Notes under the pieces: generated by a model
What the model was told of the DNA's origin: nothing
Database searches by the model: none
What the model saw: the letters and a program-made list of their open reading frames with translations, nothing else
Made by a program: the position numbers and the translations under genes
Source: UBA3478 sp964217345
GTDB lineage: Bacteria > Bacteroidota > Bacteroidia > Flavobacteriales > Flavobacteriaceae
DNA length: 64,000 nt
Assembly (NCBI GenBank): GCA_964217345.1
Contig: CAXPJI010000006.1
Coordinates: 14,075 to 78,074, forward strand
Direction: 5' to 3'
Part shown: positions 43,858-50,962 of the stretch, piece by piece
How the letters are laid out: each line of letters opens with the position of its first letter
How positions within the stretch are numbered: the first letter of the stretch is position 1

Positions 43858-44373
43858 ATGATTCACAAAAATATCAAACTCATTTTATCTGGAGCTTCGT
43901 TAGGATACGGTATCTATCAATTTATTGAAGGCAACATTGGCAATGGGATCTTTTTTACACTTTTAGCAGTTCTTGTCTTATTCTTTTACTTCAGAAACGA
44001 ATTGATCCTTTGGTCTTTTCTAAAAATGCGTAAACAGGACTTAGAAGGAACTGAAAAGATTTTGAACAAAATTAAACATCCGAATCGAGCACTTATTCAA
44101 AAGCAACAAGGATACTATCACTATCTTTTTGGTATTATTTATGCTCAAAAAAATTTAGGAACATCAGAAAAGCACTTTAAGCAAGCCATTAAATTAGGTT
44201 TGAGTATGGACCATGACTTAGCTATGGCAAAGATGAGTCTAGCAGGAATCGCTATGCAGAAACGCCGAAAAAGAGAAGCGCAATCCCTACTCGCAGAAGC
44301 TAAAAAATTGGATAAGAATCAGATGCTCGGAGACCAATTGAAGCTGATGCAACAGCAATTGAAAAAAATCTAA
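43858..44373 (+). CDS. Membrane-anchored TPR-like protein
   Basis: A 171-residue protein with two N-terminal membrane helices (about 7-22 and 28-45, IFFTLLAVLVLFFYFRNE) and a helical C-terminal region (about 60-165) with tetratricopeptide-like helices: YYHYLFGIIYAQKNLGTSEKHFKQAIKLG, then a further pair ending KREAQSLLAEAKKL. Function unknown; the TPR part probably faces the cytoplasm and binds a protein partner. Similar small proteins occur in Flavobacteriales. Confidence 0.72.
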   Translation: MIHKNIKLILSGASLGYGIYQFIEGNIGNGIFFTLLAVLVLFFYFRNELILWSFLKMRKQDLEGTEKILNKIKHPNRALIQKQQGYYHYLFGIIYAQKNLGTSEKHFKQAIKLGLSMDHDLAMAKMSLAGIAMQKRRKREAQSLLAEAKKLDKNQMLGDQLKLMQQQLKKI

Positions 44374-44417
44374 CCCTAGGTTAATTCGATACCTGATTTC
44401 GAAAGAGACTCATAACC

Positions 44418-44471
44418 AGACGATTGGTTCTATTTTAACAAAAAGATGTATCTTTAGGGGACTAATCGTCT
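44418..44471. repeat. Spaced inverted repeat AGACGATT...AATCGTCT
   Basis: AGACGATT at 44418-44425 and its reverse complement at 44464-44471 flank the predicted promoter (TATCTTTA at about 44449-44456) of the small GNAT-like gene. Extended arms agree at about 10 of 13 positions. It may be a pair of operator half-sites. Confidence 0.4.
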
Positions 44472-44475
44472 AACC

Positions 44476-44772
44476 ATGATTGACTTCGAAATTAAGGATA
44501 ATGCTTTTTTACGACAATTCGAAGCTTGCGTAGAGGGCGAAATGGTTAAAATCGAATACGCAGCTCAAGAAAGAAAGATTTTTCTAACTAAACTTATCGT
44601 ACCTGATTCATTGAATAATAGTTCCTTCAAGGAAGCTTTTTTAACCAAAGTCTTGGATCATATCGGTGAGAGTAAACTTAAGGTTATGCCTACCTGCCCT
44701 GAGGTTGCTTCATTTTTAAAGCGAAACAAGTTTAAGTATCAGGGGATGCTCCCTGTTGGCATTCGAATTTAA
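44476..44772 (+). CDS. Small GNAT-like protein (YjdJ/NATD1 type)
   Basis: A 98-residue protein of the minimal GNAT type seen in YjdJ and NATD1: NAFLRQFEACVEGEMVKIEY at the start, KIFLTKLIVPDSL in the middle, and the ending LKVMPTCPEVASFLKRNK. The usual acetyl-CoA glycine loop is replaced by NNSSFKEAF, so catalytic activity is doubtful. It ends with a 4-bp convergent overlap with mtaB. Confidence 0.72.
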   Translation: MIDFEIKDNAFLRQFEACVEGEMVKIEYAAQERKIFLTKLIVPDSLNNSSFKEAFLTKVLDHIGESKLKVMPTCPEVASFLKRNKFKYQGMLPVGIRI

Positions 44773-46106
44773 TCTTCTATTCGCTCAATTCTGAATCGAG
44801 CGAATCCTTCGTCATCAATTTCGATGATTTCGCCATAACACACCTTATTCGCCAATTCAGGGTTCCATGGATATCGTACTCGTAGATAGTTTTCAGTAAA
44901 ACCTTCTAGATACCCTTTTTGAATATCCTTTTCAAAAAGAACTTGCTTGAATTTGCCTGCTTGCGAATTATAAAATTCTCTGCGCTTTCGTGCCGATAAT
45001 GCTCTGAGCATTTTTGATCGCTTCTTTCGAACCGATATCTCTACAACCCCTTCCATGTTAGCTGCCAAGGTATTTTCTCTTTCAGAATAGGTGAATACAT
45101 GCAGATACGAAATATCTAAATCAGCTAAATAGCGATAGGTTTCCAAAAACCGTTCTTCAGTTTCACCAGGAAAACCAACAATGACATCCACACCGATACA
45201 CGCATCGGGAAGTTGTTGCCTTATTTGATTTACACGGTCCGTATATAGACTCGTCAAATAACGTCGACGCATTAATTTTAGAATCTGATCTGAACCGCTT
45301 TGTAAGGGTATATGAAAGTGAGGAACAAAGTTTTTGCTCTTCGAGACAAATGCTATGGTATCGTTACTGAGCAGATTCGGTTCGATCGATGAAATTCGTA
45401 ATCGTGCGATACCCTCCACCTCATCTAAGGCTTGAATCAGTTCTAAAAAAGTATGCTCATGTCGTTTATTCCCAAACTCCCCTTTACCATAATCACCAAT
45501 ATTTACACCGGTAAGTACAATTTCTTTAATGTCCTGAGCCGCAATCTCACGCGCATTGTTGATCACATTTTCTAGAGTGTCACTTCTGGAGATTCCTCTT
45601 GCCATAGGTATAGTACAATAGGTACACGGATAATCGCATCCATCCTGAACCTTCAAGAAGGCACGGGTTCGCTCAGAAGTTGCATAACTCCCTACATAGA
45701 AGTCAGTCTCATCAATTTCACAAGCATGAATAACAGCAGAATCTTTAGGTTGGTCTTGGAGTAAATCATTCAGAAATGCGGGTAATTCAAATTTTTCCTT
45801 AGCTCCGAGTACCATATCTACTCCATCAACCGCAGCTAACTCTTGAGGTTTTAATTGAGCGTAACAACCCACGGCAATAATTAGCGCCTCTGGGTTGGTT
45901 TTATGCGCTTGTCTGGCAATAGATTTAAACTTCTTGTCCGCGTTTTCTGTAACCGAACAGGTATTGATCACATAAACATCTGCCTTATCTTCAAAAGAAG
46001 TCTTTTCATACCCTTCCTTTTCTAAGGAACGTGCAAGTGTTGAAGTCTCTGAAAAGTTCAACTTACACCCCAGTGTATAAAACGCAGCTTTACCCCTACT
46101 TTCCAC
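44769..46106 (-). CDS. mtaB: tRNA t6A37 methylthiotransferase MtaB
   Basis: Radical SAM enzyme that converts t6A37 to ms2t6A37 in tRNA. The 445 residues contain the N-terminal UPF0004 cysteines (Cys14, Cys50, Cys81) for one iron-sulfur cluster, and the radical SAM triad Cys157, Cys161, Cys164 in CDYPCTYC, followed by a TRAM-like end. GCKLNFSET marks the MtaB branch rather than MiaB or RimO. A GTG start shares one base with the stop of the upstream GlmU-like gene, so they form a coupled pair. Confidence 0.93.
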   Translation of the reverse strand: MESRGKAAFYTLGCKLNFSETSTLARSLEKEGYEKTSFEDKADVYVINTCSVTENADKKFKSIARQAHKTNPEALIIAVGCYAQLKPQELAAVDGVDMVLGAKEKFELPAFLNDLLQDQPKDSAVIHACEIDETDFYVGSYATSERTRAFLKVQDGCDYPCTYCTIPMARGISRSDTLENVINNAREIAAQDIKEIVLTGVNIGDYGKGEFGNKRHEHTFLELIQALDEVEGIARLRISSIEPNLLSNDTIAFVSKSKNFVPHFHIPLQSGSDQILKLMRRRYLTSLYTDRVNQIRQQLPDACIGVDVIVGFPGETEERFLETYRYLADLDISYLHVFTYSERENTLAANMEGVVEISVRKKRSKMLRALSARKRREFYNSQAGKFKQVLFEKDIQKGYLEGFTENYLRVRYPWNPELANKVCYGEIIEIDDEGFARFRIERIED

Positions 46107-47278
46107 TAGAAACCAGCCTTAGTAGTTAATTCATGTACAGCTACAAACAAGCTCTTCTCCCTATCATCAAAAGCCATTGATCTTCTTTCTAAAACCCTTT
46201 CGGCAGTTTCCATGGCCTTATCTAATCGATAATCACTCATACCTTGCGGACCACCCCAAGTAAAACTTGGAATAAAATTTCTAGGATAACCTGCCCCGAA
46301 AATGTTAGCATTAAAACCAACGACGGTTCCCGTGTTAAACATCGTATTGATCCCTGCCTTTGAATGATCACCCATGACCAAACCGCAGAATTGAAGCCCT
46401 GTTGCTTTAAACCGTCCTGATGGATAGTCATATAATTTCACCTCGCCGTAGTCATTCTTTAGATTACTAGTATTGGTGTCAGCTCCTAGATTACACCACT
46501 GACCTAGTATTGAATTACCCAAGAACCCTTCGTGCCCTTTATTTGAATAGGCAAGCATAGATACGTTATTGAGCTCACCTCCTACATTACAGTGAGGACC
46601 AATTGAAGTAGCCCCATAGATTTTTGTTCCCATCTTTACGGTAGAAAAATCACCAATAGCCAAAGGTCCTCGAAGAATAGAGCCTTCCATAACTTTAGCA
46701 CCCGCTCCTATATAAATAGGCCCTTCTTCGGTATTAAATATCGTTGCAAAAGCACTAGCACCTTTAGATAAGTATACTGGATGTTTACCAATAACTGTGC
46801 AGGTAGGGTGAAGCTCAGTAAATGCGCCCAAGGCTACTTCATCAAAATCACGAATCAACACTTTATCCAACTTTGAGAATAAATCGGTGATATGATTTAG
46901 ATGGATCAATTCTCCTTCAAAAGCAACCACTTCAAAACGAGAATGATCTCCATCAAAGTTTTCAGGACGAACGTAGGCTAGACATAACTTTTGCCACATC
47001 AATTGCTGGCCTTCTTTCAACTGTAAAATATACTCCGTCAGTTCTGCAGAAGGAACAATAGTCGCATTGATTACAATTGCAGCACTATTTTCAGGTGCTT
47101 TCGAAAAATAGGGTGTTAAGTGTTCAGCAGTTTCATAAGAAAACACCCCCTCTTTCAGTGAGTCACTCCACTTCTCCTTTAATGTCGTTATCCCAAACCT
47201 TAATTCAGCAATAGGCCTAGATAAAGTAAGCGGATAAAATCGACTTGTCTCATCGAAATCACTCAGTATGATATGCAT
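46106..47278 (-). CDS. GlmU-like protein with left-handed beta-helix domain
   Basis: A 390-residue protein of the family often annotated as GlmU family or putative sugar nucleotidyltransferase in Bacteroidota. The N-terminal half (about 1-165, starting MHIILSDFDETSRFYPLTLSRPI) aligns in place with a nucleotidyltransferase domain but lacks the GxGTRM motif. The C-terminal half (about 175-345) has hexapeptide repeats such as GPIYIGAGAKVMEGSILRG, of the acyltransferase type. The substrate is unknown. The ATG at 47278 is preferred over an upstream start. It has its own promoter and is coupled to mtaB. Confidence 0.82.
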   Translation of the reverse strand: MHIILSDFDETSRFYPLTLSRPIAELRFGITTLKEKWSDSLKEGVFSYETAEHLTPYFSKAPENSAAIVINATIVPSAELTEYILQLKEGQQLMWQKLCLAYVRPENFDGDHSRFEVVAFEGELIHLNHITDLFSKLDKVLIRDFDEVALGAFTELHPTCTVIGKHPVYLSKGASAFATIFNTEEGPIYIGAGAKVMEGSILRGPLAIGDFSTVKMGTKIYGATSIGPHCNVGGELNNVSMLAYSNKGHEGFLGNSILGQWCNLGADTNTSNLKNDYGEVKLYDYPSGRFKATGLQFCGLVMGDHSKAGINTMFNTGTVVGFNANIFGAGYPRNFIPSFTWGGPQGMSDYRLDKAMETAERVLERRSMAFDDREKSLFVAVHELTTKAGF

Positions 47279-47294
47279 GAAGGTTTGTTTTAGG

Positions 47295-47325
47295 CAAAAA
47301 TACAATCAAAAAAAAAGCACCCCAA
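47295..47325 (-). promoter_or_regulatory. Promoter of the GlmU-like gene, overlapping the rpmE2 terminator
   Basis: Minus-strand TTG (47325-47323), 20-bp spacer, TATTTTTG (47302-47295), 16 bp before the ATG. The -33 TTG lies inside the stem of the rpmE2 terminator hairpin. Confidence 0.65.
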
Positions 47326-47346
47326 CTTTTCGGTTAGCGTGCTTTT
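47308..47346 (-). terminator. Rho-independent terminator after rpmE2
   Basis: On the minus strand AAAAGCAC (47346-47339) pairs with GTGCTTTT (47320-47313); after one mismatch the stem continues toward the loop with further pairs. A T run follows (plus-strand A tract 47308-47316). It lies about 22 bp after the rpmE2 stop. Confidence 0.85.
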
Positions 47347-47368
47347 AAAACTTCTATTGAAAAGTCCT

Positions 47369-47620
47369 TTATTTCTTGAACTTCGCGTATTTATTTTTGA
47401 ATTTATCGATTCGACCAGCAGTATCAACCAATTTCGATTTACCAGTGTAAAAAGGATGAGAAGTTCTTGAGATTTCAAGCTTCACTACTGGGTAAGTAAC
47501 ACCGTCTACTTCGATAGTCTCTTTAGACTCTGCAGTTGATTTAGTGATAAATACATCGTCATTTGACATGTCTTTAAACGCTACTAGACGGTAATTTTCT
47601 GGGTGTATTTCTGGTTTCAT
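47369..47620 (-). CDS. rpmE2: 50S ribosomal protein L31 type B
   Basis: An 83-residue type B L31: MKPEIHPENYRLVAFKDMSND at the start, VDGVTYPVVKLEISRTSHPFYTG in the middle. It lacks the CxxC zinc pairs of type A L31, so it is the zinc-independent form. The ATG at 47620 fits the family; the longer frame begins before it. It has a TATTTTTG promoter and its own terminator. Confidence 0.96.
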   Translation of the reverse strand: MKPEIHPENYRLVAFKDMSNDDVFITKSTAESKETIEVDGVTYPVVKLEISRTSHPFYTGKSKLVDTAGRIDKFKNKYAKFKK

Positions 47621-47647
47621 CGTTATACTATATTCTTTTCGAGTGTG

Positions 47648-47678
47648 CAAAAATAAAATAATTTCTTCTTTTGCACAA
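47648..47678 (-). promoter_or_regulatory. rpmE2 promoter (TTG-N20-TATTTTTG)
   Basis: Minus-strand TTG (47678-47676), 20-bp spacer, TATTTTTG (47655-47648), continuing GCAC, 27 bp before the ATG. It matches the rpsF promoter in every fixed position. Confidence 0.75.
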
Positions 47679-47762
47679 TCTTTTTTTCGCCCGCTTTACG
47701 CCTTCCAAAGATTTTAATATTGATGCTAATATGGTATCTTGCCTTACATTAAAACCACAATC

Positions 47763-48278
47763 ATGAATTCAACAGTAAAAACAAGCTCTTTCATGCTTCT
47801 GTATGGAGCAATCCTCGGCGTACTAAGCGCCATTTTTTCTTTCATGCTCTACACCATGGATATGCACTATCAAGGTGGAACCTTTGTAACCCTAGTAAGT
47901 GTTGTCCTTTCAACCGCATTGTACGCAGTAGCCATGTATCAATTTAGAAATGCAAACAGCAATTTAATGTCTTTCTGGCAAGGAGTTAAAATCGGTGTAG
48001 GTGTCGCAGTGATTAGCGGTATTATCATCGTCCTTTTCAATCTCCTACTTACCCGTGTGATTGATCCTGAGACCATGACTAAGGCTATGAATTTTCAAAG
48101 AGAGCAATTGATCGAGAATACCGAAATGACTATTGAGCAAATCGATGCGCAGTTAGAGATTGCGAAACAATTCCAAACTCCAGCGATTCAGGCTGCTTTC
48201 GGATTATTGTTTGCGGTAATTTTCGGTTTTCTACTGTCTTTAATTCCTGCTGCAATTCTTAAACGAAGCGAGGACTAG
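47763..48278 (+). CDS. DUF4199-type membrane protein
   Basis: A 171-residue protein with four predicted membrane helices (about 9-30, 38-56, 74-97 and 145-166) and a polar loop with an amphipathic NFQREQLIENTEMTIEQIDAQLE helix between the third and fourth. This matches the DUF4199 family of Bacteroidota, function unknown. The ATG at 47763 is preferred. It is 30 bp before a glycosyltransferase gene, a pairing I recall as common in Flavobacteriales, so a role in envelope glycan work is possible. Confidence 0.75.
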   Translation: MNSTVKTSSFMLLYGAILGVLSAIFSFMLYTMDMHYQGGTFVTLVSVVLSTALYAVAMYQFRNANSNLMSFWQGVKIGVGVAVISGIIIVLFNLLLTRVIDPETMTKAMNFQREQLIENTEMTIEQIDAQLEIAKQFQTPAIQAAFGLLFAVIFGFLLSLIPAAILKRSED

Positions 48279-48292
48279 CCACTAAAAAATAG

Positions 48293-48300
48293 TACTTTTG
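48293..48300 (+). promoter_or_regulatory. -7 element TACTTTTG before the glycosyltransferase
   Basis: Exact TAnnTTTG match ending 8 bp before the ATG at 48309; predicted leader of only a few bases. The -33 box is weak. Confidence 0.5.
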
Positions 48301-48308
48301 ATTCTGCA

Positions 48309-49265
48309 ATGCAGCTATCAATTGTTATCCCTTTATACAACGAATGTGATTCGTTAGCAGAATTAAACGATTGGATTGTGTCAGTGATGCACTCCAATCG
48401 TTTTGATTTTGAGGTAATTTATATCGATGATGGCAGTAATGATGGGTCATGGGAAGTCATCGAACAATTATGCGCGAAGCACCCTGAAATAAAAGCGATT
48501 CAATTTCAGAAAAACTTTGGGAAGAGCCAGGCGCTTCATGCAGGTTTTAAAGCAGCAAGTGGTGATATAGTAATCACTATGGATGCTGATCTACAAGATA
48601 GTCCTGAAGAAATTCCCGACCTAATAGTACTACTCCAAAAAGAAGAGTTAGACCTGGTATCAGGATGGAAGAAAAAGCGCTACGATAGTCTCATCGGTAA
48701 AAACATCCCCTCAAAATTGTTCAATTGGGCGGCTCGAAGAAGTTCTGGGATCAAACTCAATGACTTTAATTGTGGACTAAAAGCTTATCGCAGCGAAGTA
48801 ATTAAAAACATAGATGTTCATGGTGAAATGCATCGATACATACCGGTTCTTGCTGCGAACGCTGGTTTTAATAGAATAGCCGAGAAAGAAGTGAAACATC
48901 AAGCTAGAAAATACGGAGAGACCAAATTTGGGGCCGAACGTTTTATCAATGGTTTTTTAGACCTCATCACCATTGGCTTTGTGTCAAAGTTTGGGAAACG
49001 ACCGATGCACTTTTTTGGCGCAATTGGCCTAATCATGTTTATCATAGGAACGGGACTAGCCGTCTACCTGGGAATTGACAAGCTATTCATTGAACCTAAA
49101 GGACGTTTAATTACAGAGCGTCCCGAATTTTTCATTGCACTTACCACAATGATTTTGGGAACACAACTTTTTCTTGCCGGTTTTATCGGCGAACTGATCA
49201 TACGTTCAAAAAACCAAACTTCACGATATCAAATAAAACAATCCATCAATCACATAACTAAATGA
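48309..49265 (+). CDS. Family 2 glycosyltransferase with C-terminal membrane helices
   Basis: A 318-residue polyprenyl-phosphate sugar transferase of the GtrB/ArnC/DPM1-like type. The GT-A domain starts LSIVIPLYNECDSLAELNDW, with the nucleotide-sugar site YIDDGSNDGS and MDADLQDSPEEI. Two membrane helices follow (about 235-258 and 270-292), as in GtrB. It probably loads a sugar onto undecaprenyl phosphate at the inner membrane. Its stop overlaps the phosphomutase start as ATGA. Confidence 0.88.
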   Translation: MQLSIVIPLYNECDSLAELNDWIVSVMHSNRFDFEVIYIDDGSNDGSWEVIEQLCAKHPEIKAIQFQKNFGKSQALHAGFKAASGDIVITMDADLQDSPEEIPDLIVLLQKEELDLVSGWKKKRYDSLIGKNIPSKLFNWAARRSSGIKLNDFNCGLKAYRSEVIKNIDVHGEMHRYIPVLAANAGFNRIAEKEVKHQARKYGETKFGAERFINGFLDLITIGFVSKFGKRPMHFFGAIGLIMFIIGTGLAVYLGIDKLFIEPKGRLITERPEFFIALTTMILGTQLFLAGFIGELIIRSKNQTSRYQIKQSINHITK

Positions 49266-50962
49266 ATTCTTTAGAAAAAGCACAACAGTGGCTTAAGAGC
49301 CCTTTTGACAAAGAAACCATAGAAGAAGTTCGACATCTTATCGATACCGATCCGGACACTTTGAATGATAGTTTTTACACCGATTTAGCATTTGGAACAG
49401 GCGGAATGAGAGGTGTATTAGGTGCCGGAACCAATCGAATAAACAAATACACCCTGGGTAGAGCAACACAAGGTTTGGCAAACTTTTTAAAGGAACAATA
49501 CAGCGATATCCGAGTGGTGATTGCTTACGACTGTCGTCACGGTAGTGATACCCTTTCTAGAATTGTTGCAGAAATTTTATCGGCTAATAACATTAAAGTA
49601 TCCCTTTTCTCCTCGCTTCGAACTACGCCAGAACTTTCGTTTGCGGTTAGACATTTGAATGCTCAAGCAGGTATTGTACTTACGGCTTCTCACAACCCAC
49701 CAGAGTATAACGGATACAAAGTTTATAGCAGCGATGGAGGACAAATTGTTCCGCCCGAAGACAAGCAAATCATTGAAGCTATTAATGCGATTTCTTTCGA
49801 TCAGATTAATTTCAATGCAAATACCTCACTCATTGAACTGATTGATGAGGAAGTAGACAAAGCCTTTTTTACAGAAAGCGTAAAGGCTGGGAGTTTTAAC
49901 GCAGCAGGAAAAGAGGATTTTAGATTAGTTTTCACCTCGATTCATGGTACCTCGATAACGGCAATACCACCTGTACTTGAACTGGCAGGGTTCAAAAACG
50001 TTGACATCGTAAAGGAGCAAGCAGCACCCGATGGAGATTTTCCTACAGTAAAGTCGCCCAATCCAGAAGAAACCGAGGCACTTGCAATGGCTATGGATCT
50101 TGCTGAATCAAAACAAGCCGATATGGTGATCGGGACTGATCCAGATAGTGATCGATTGGGGATAGCCGTCCGCAATCCTTTTGGAACTCTTGAACTGCTC
50201 AACGGGAATCAAACCATGATTATCATGACCGAATACCTACTTCGACTAGCAAAGAAGAAAGGCTTAAAAGGAAATGAGTTTATTGCCTCCACGATTGTTT
50301 CTACTCCAATGCTCAAAGAATTAGCCAAAGCATATGAGGTAGACTTCAAAATATCGCTAACGGGGTTCAAATGGATTGGTAAGATGATCAAAGATTTTCC
50401 GCAGCAGCGCTTTATCGGAGGCGGAGAAGAAAGCTACGGCTTCATGGTCGGAGATTTCGTTAGAGATAAGGATGCAGTTACCGCTAGTCTTTTAGCGTCA
50501 GAAATAGGTTCGCAATTAAAAAGCGAAGGTTCTTCATTCTACAACTTACTCATAAATTGTTACCTCAGCTATGGGTTTTACAAGGAGCGTCTAATTTCGA
50601 TTACCAAAAAAGGGCAAGAAGGGGCCAGCGAAATACGCAAGATGATGAATGATTTTGAAGCGCGTCCACCTAAAACAATCGTAGGGGAAACACTGAAGTA
50701 CATTGAAAACTATAACATTAGTACGCGAATTAACCTTGAGACTGGTGAAAAGGAAATGATTGACCTCCCTACCTCAAACGTAATAATCTACGAGACCACT
50801 GAGAGTACTAGAGTTGCTGCACGTCCGAGCGGAACAGAGCCCAAAATTAAATTTTACATCAGCACCAAAACACAGTTAGAAAGTGCTGAGGTTTTCGAAA
50901 AGACCAATAAAGACATTGAGGCGAAAATTGATCAAATCATCAGTGAACTGCAATTGAATTAA
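49262..50962 (+). CDS. Phospho-sugar mutase (phosphoglucomutase/phosphomannomutase family)
   Basis: Interconverts hexose 1- and 6-phosphates, supplying sugar-1-phosphates for nucleotide-sugar synthesis. The 566-residue alpha-D-phosphohexomutase has phosphoserine Ser143 in TASHNPPEYNG, the metal loop TDPDSDRLG, the sugar loop GGGEESYG and the phosphate-binding RPSGTEPKIKFY. Length fits the PGM2-like subclass. It is translationally coupled to the glycosyltransferase (ATGA) and to the ABC exporter (TAATG). Confidence 0.93.
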   Translation: MNSLEKAQQWLKSPFDKETIEEVRHLIDTDPDTLNDSFYTDLAFGTGGMRGVLGAGTNRINKYTLGRATQGLANFLKEQYSDIRVVIAYDCRHGSDTLSRIVAEILSANNIKVSLFSSLRTTPELSFAVRHLNAQAGIVLTASHNPPEYNGYKVYSSDGGQIVPPEDKQIIEAINAISFDQINFNANTSLIELIDEEVDKAFFTESVKAGSFNAAGKEDFRLVFTSIHGTSITAIPPVLELAGFKNVDIVKEQAAPDGDFPTVKSPNPEETEALAMAMDLAESKQADMVIGTDPDSDRLGIAVRNPFGTLELLNGNQTMIIMTEYLLRLAKKKGLKGNEFIASTIVSTPMLKELAKAYEVDFKISLTGFKWIGKMIKDFPQQRFIGGGEESYGFMVGDFVRDKDAVTASLLASEIGSQLKSEGSSFYNLLINCYLSYGFYKERLISITKKGQEGASEIRKMMNDFEARPPKTIVGETLKYIENYNISTRINLETGEKEMIDLPTSNVIIYETTESTRVAARPSGTEPKIKFYISTKTQLESAEVFEKTNKDIEAKIDQIISELQLN

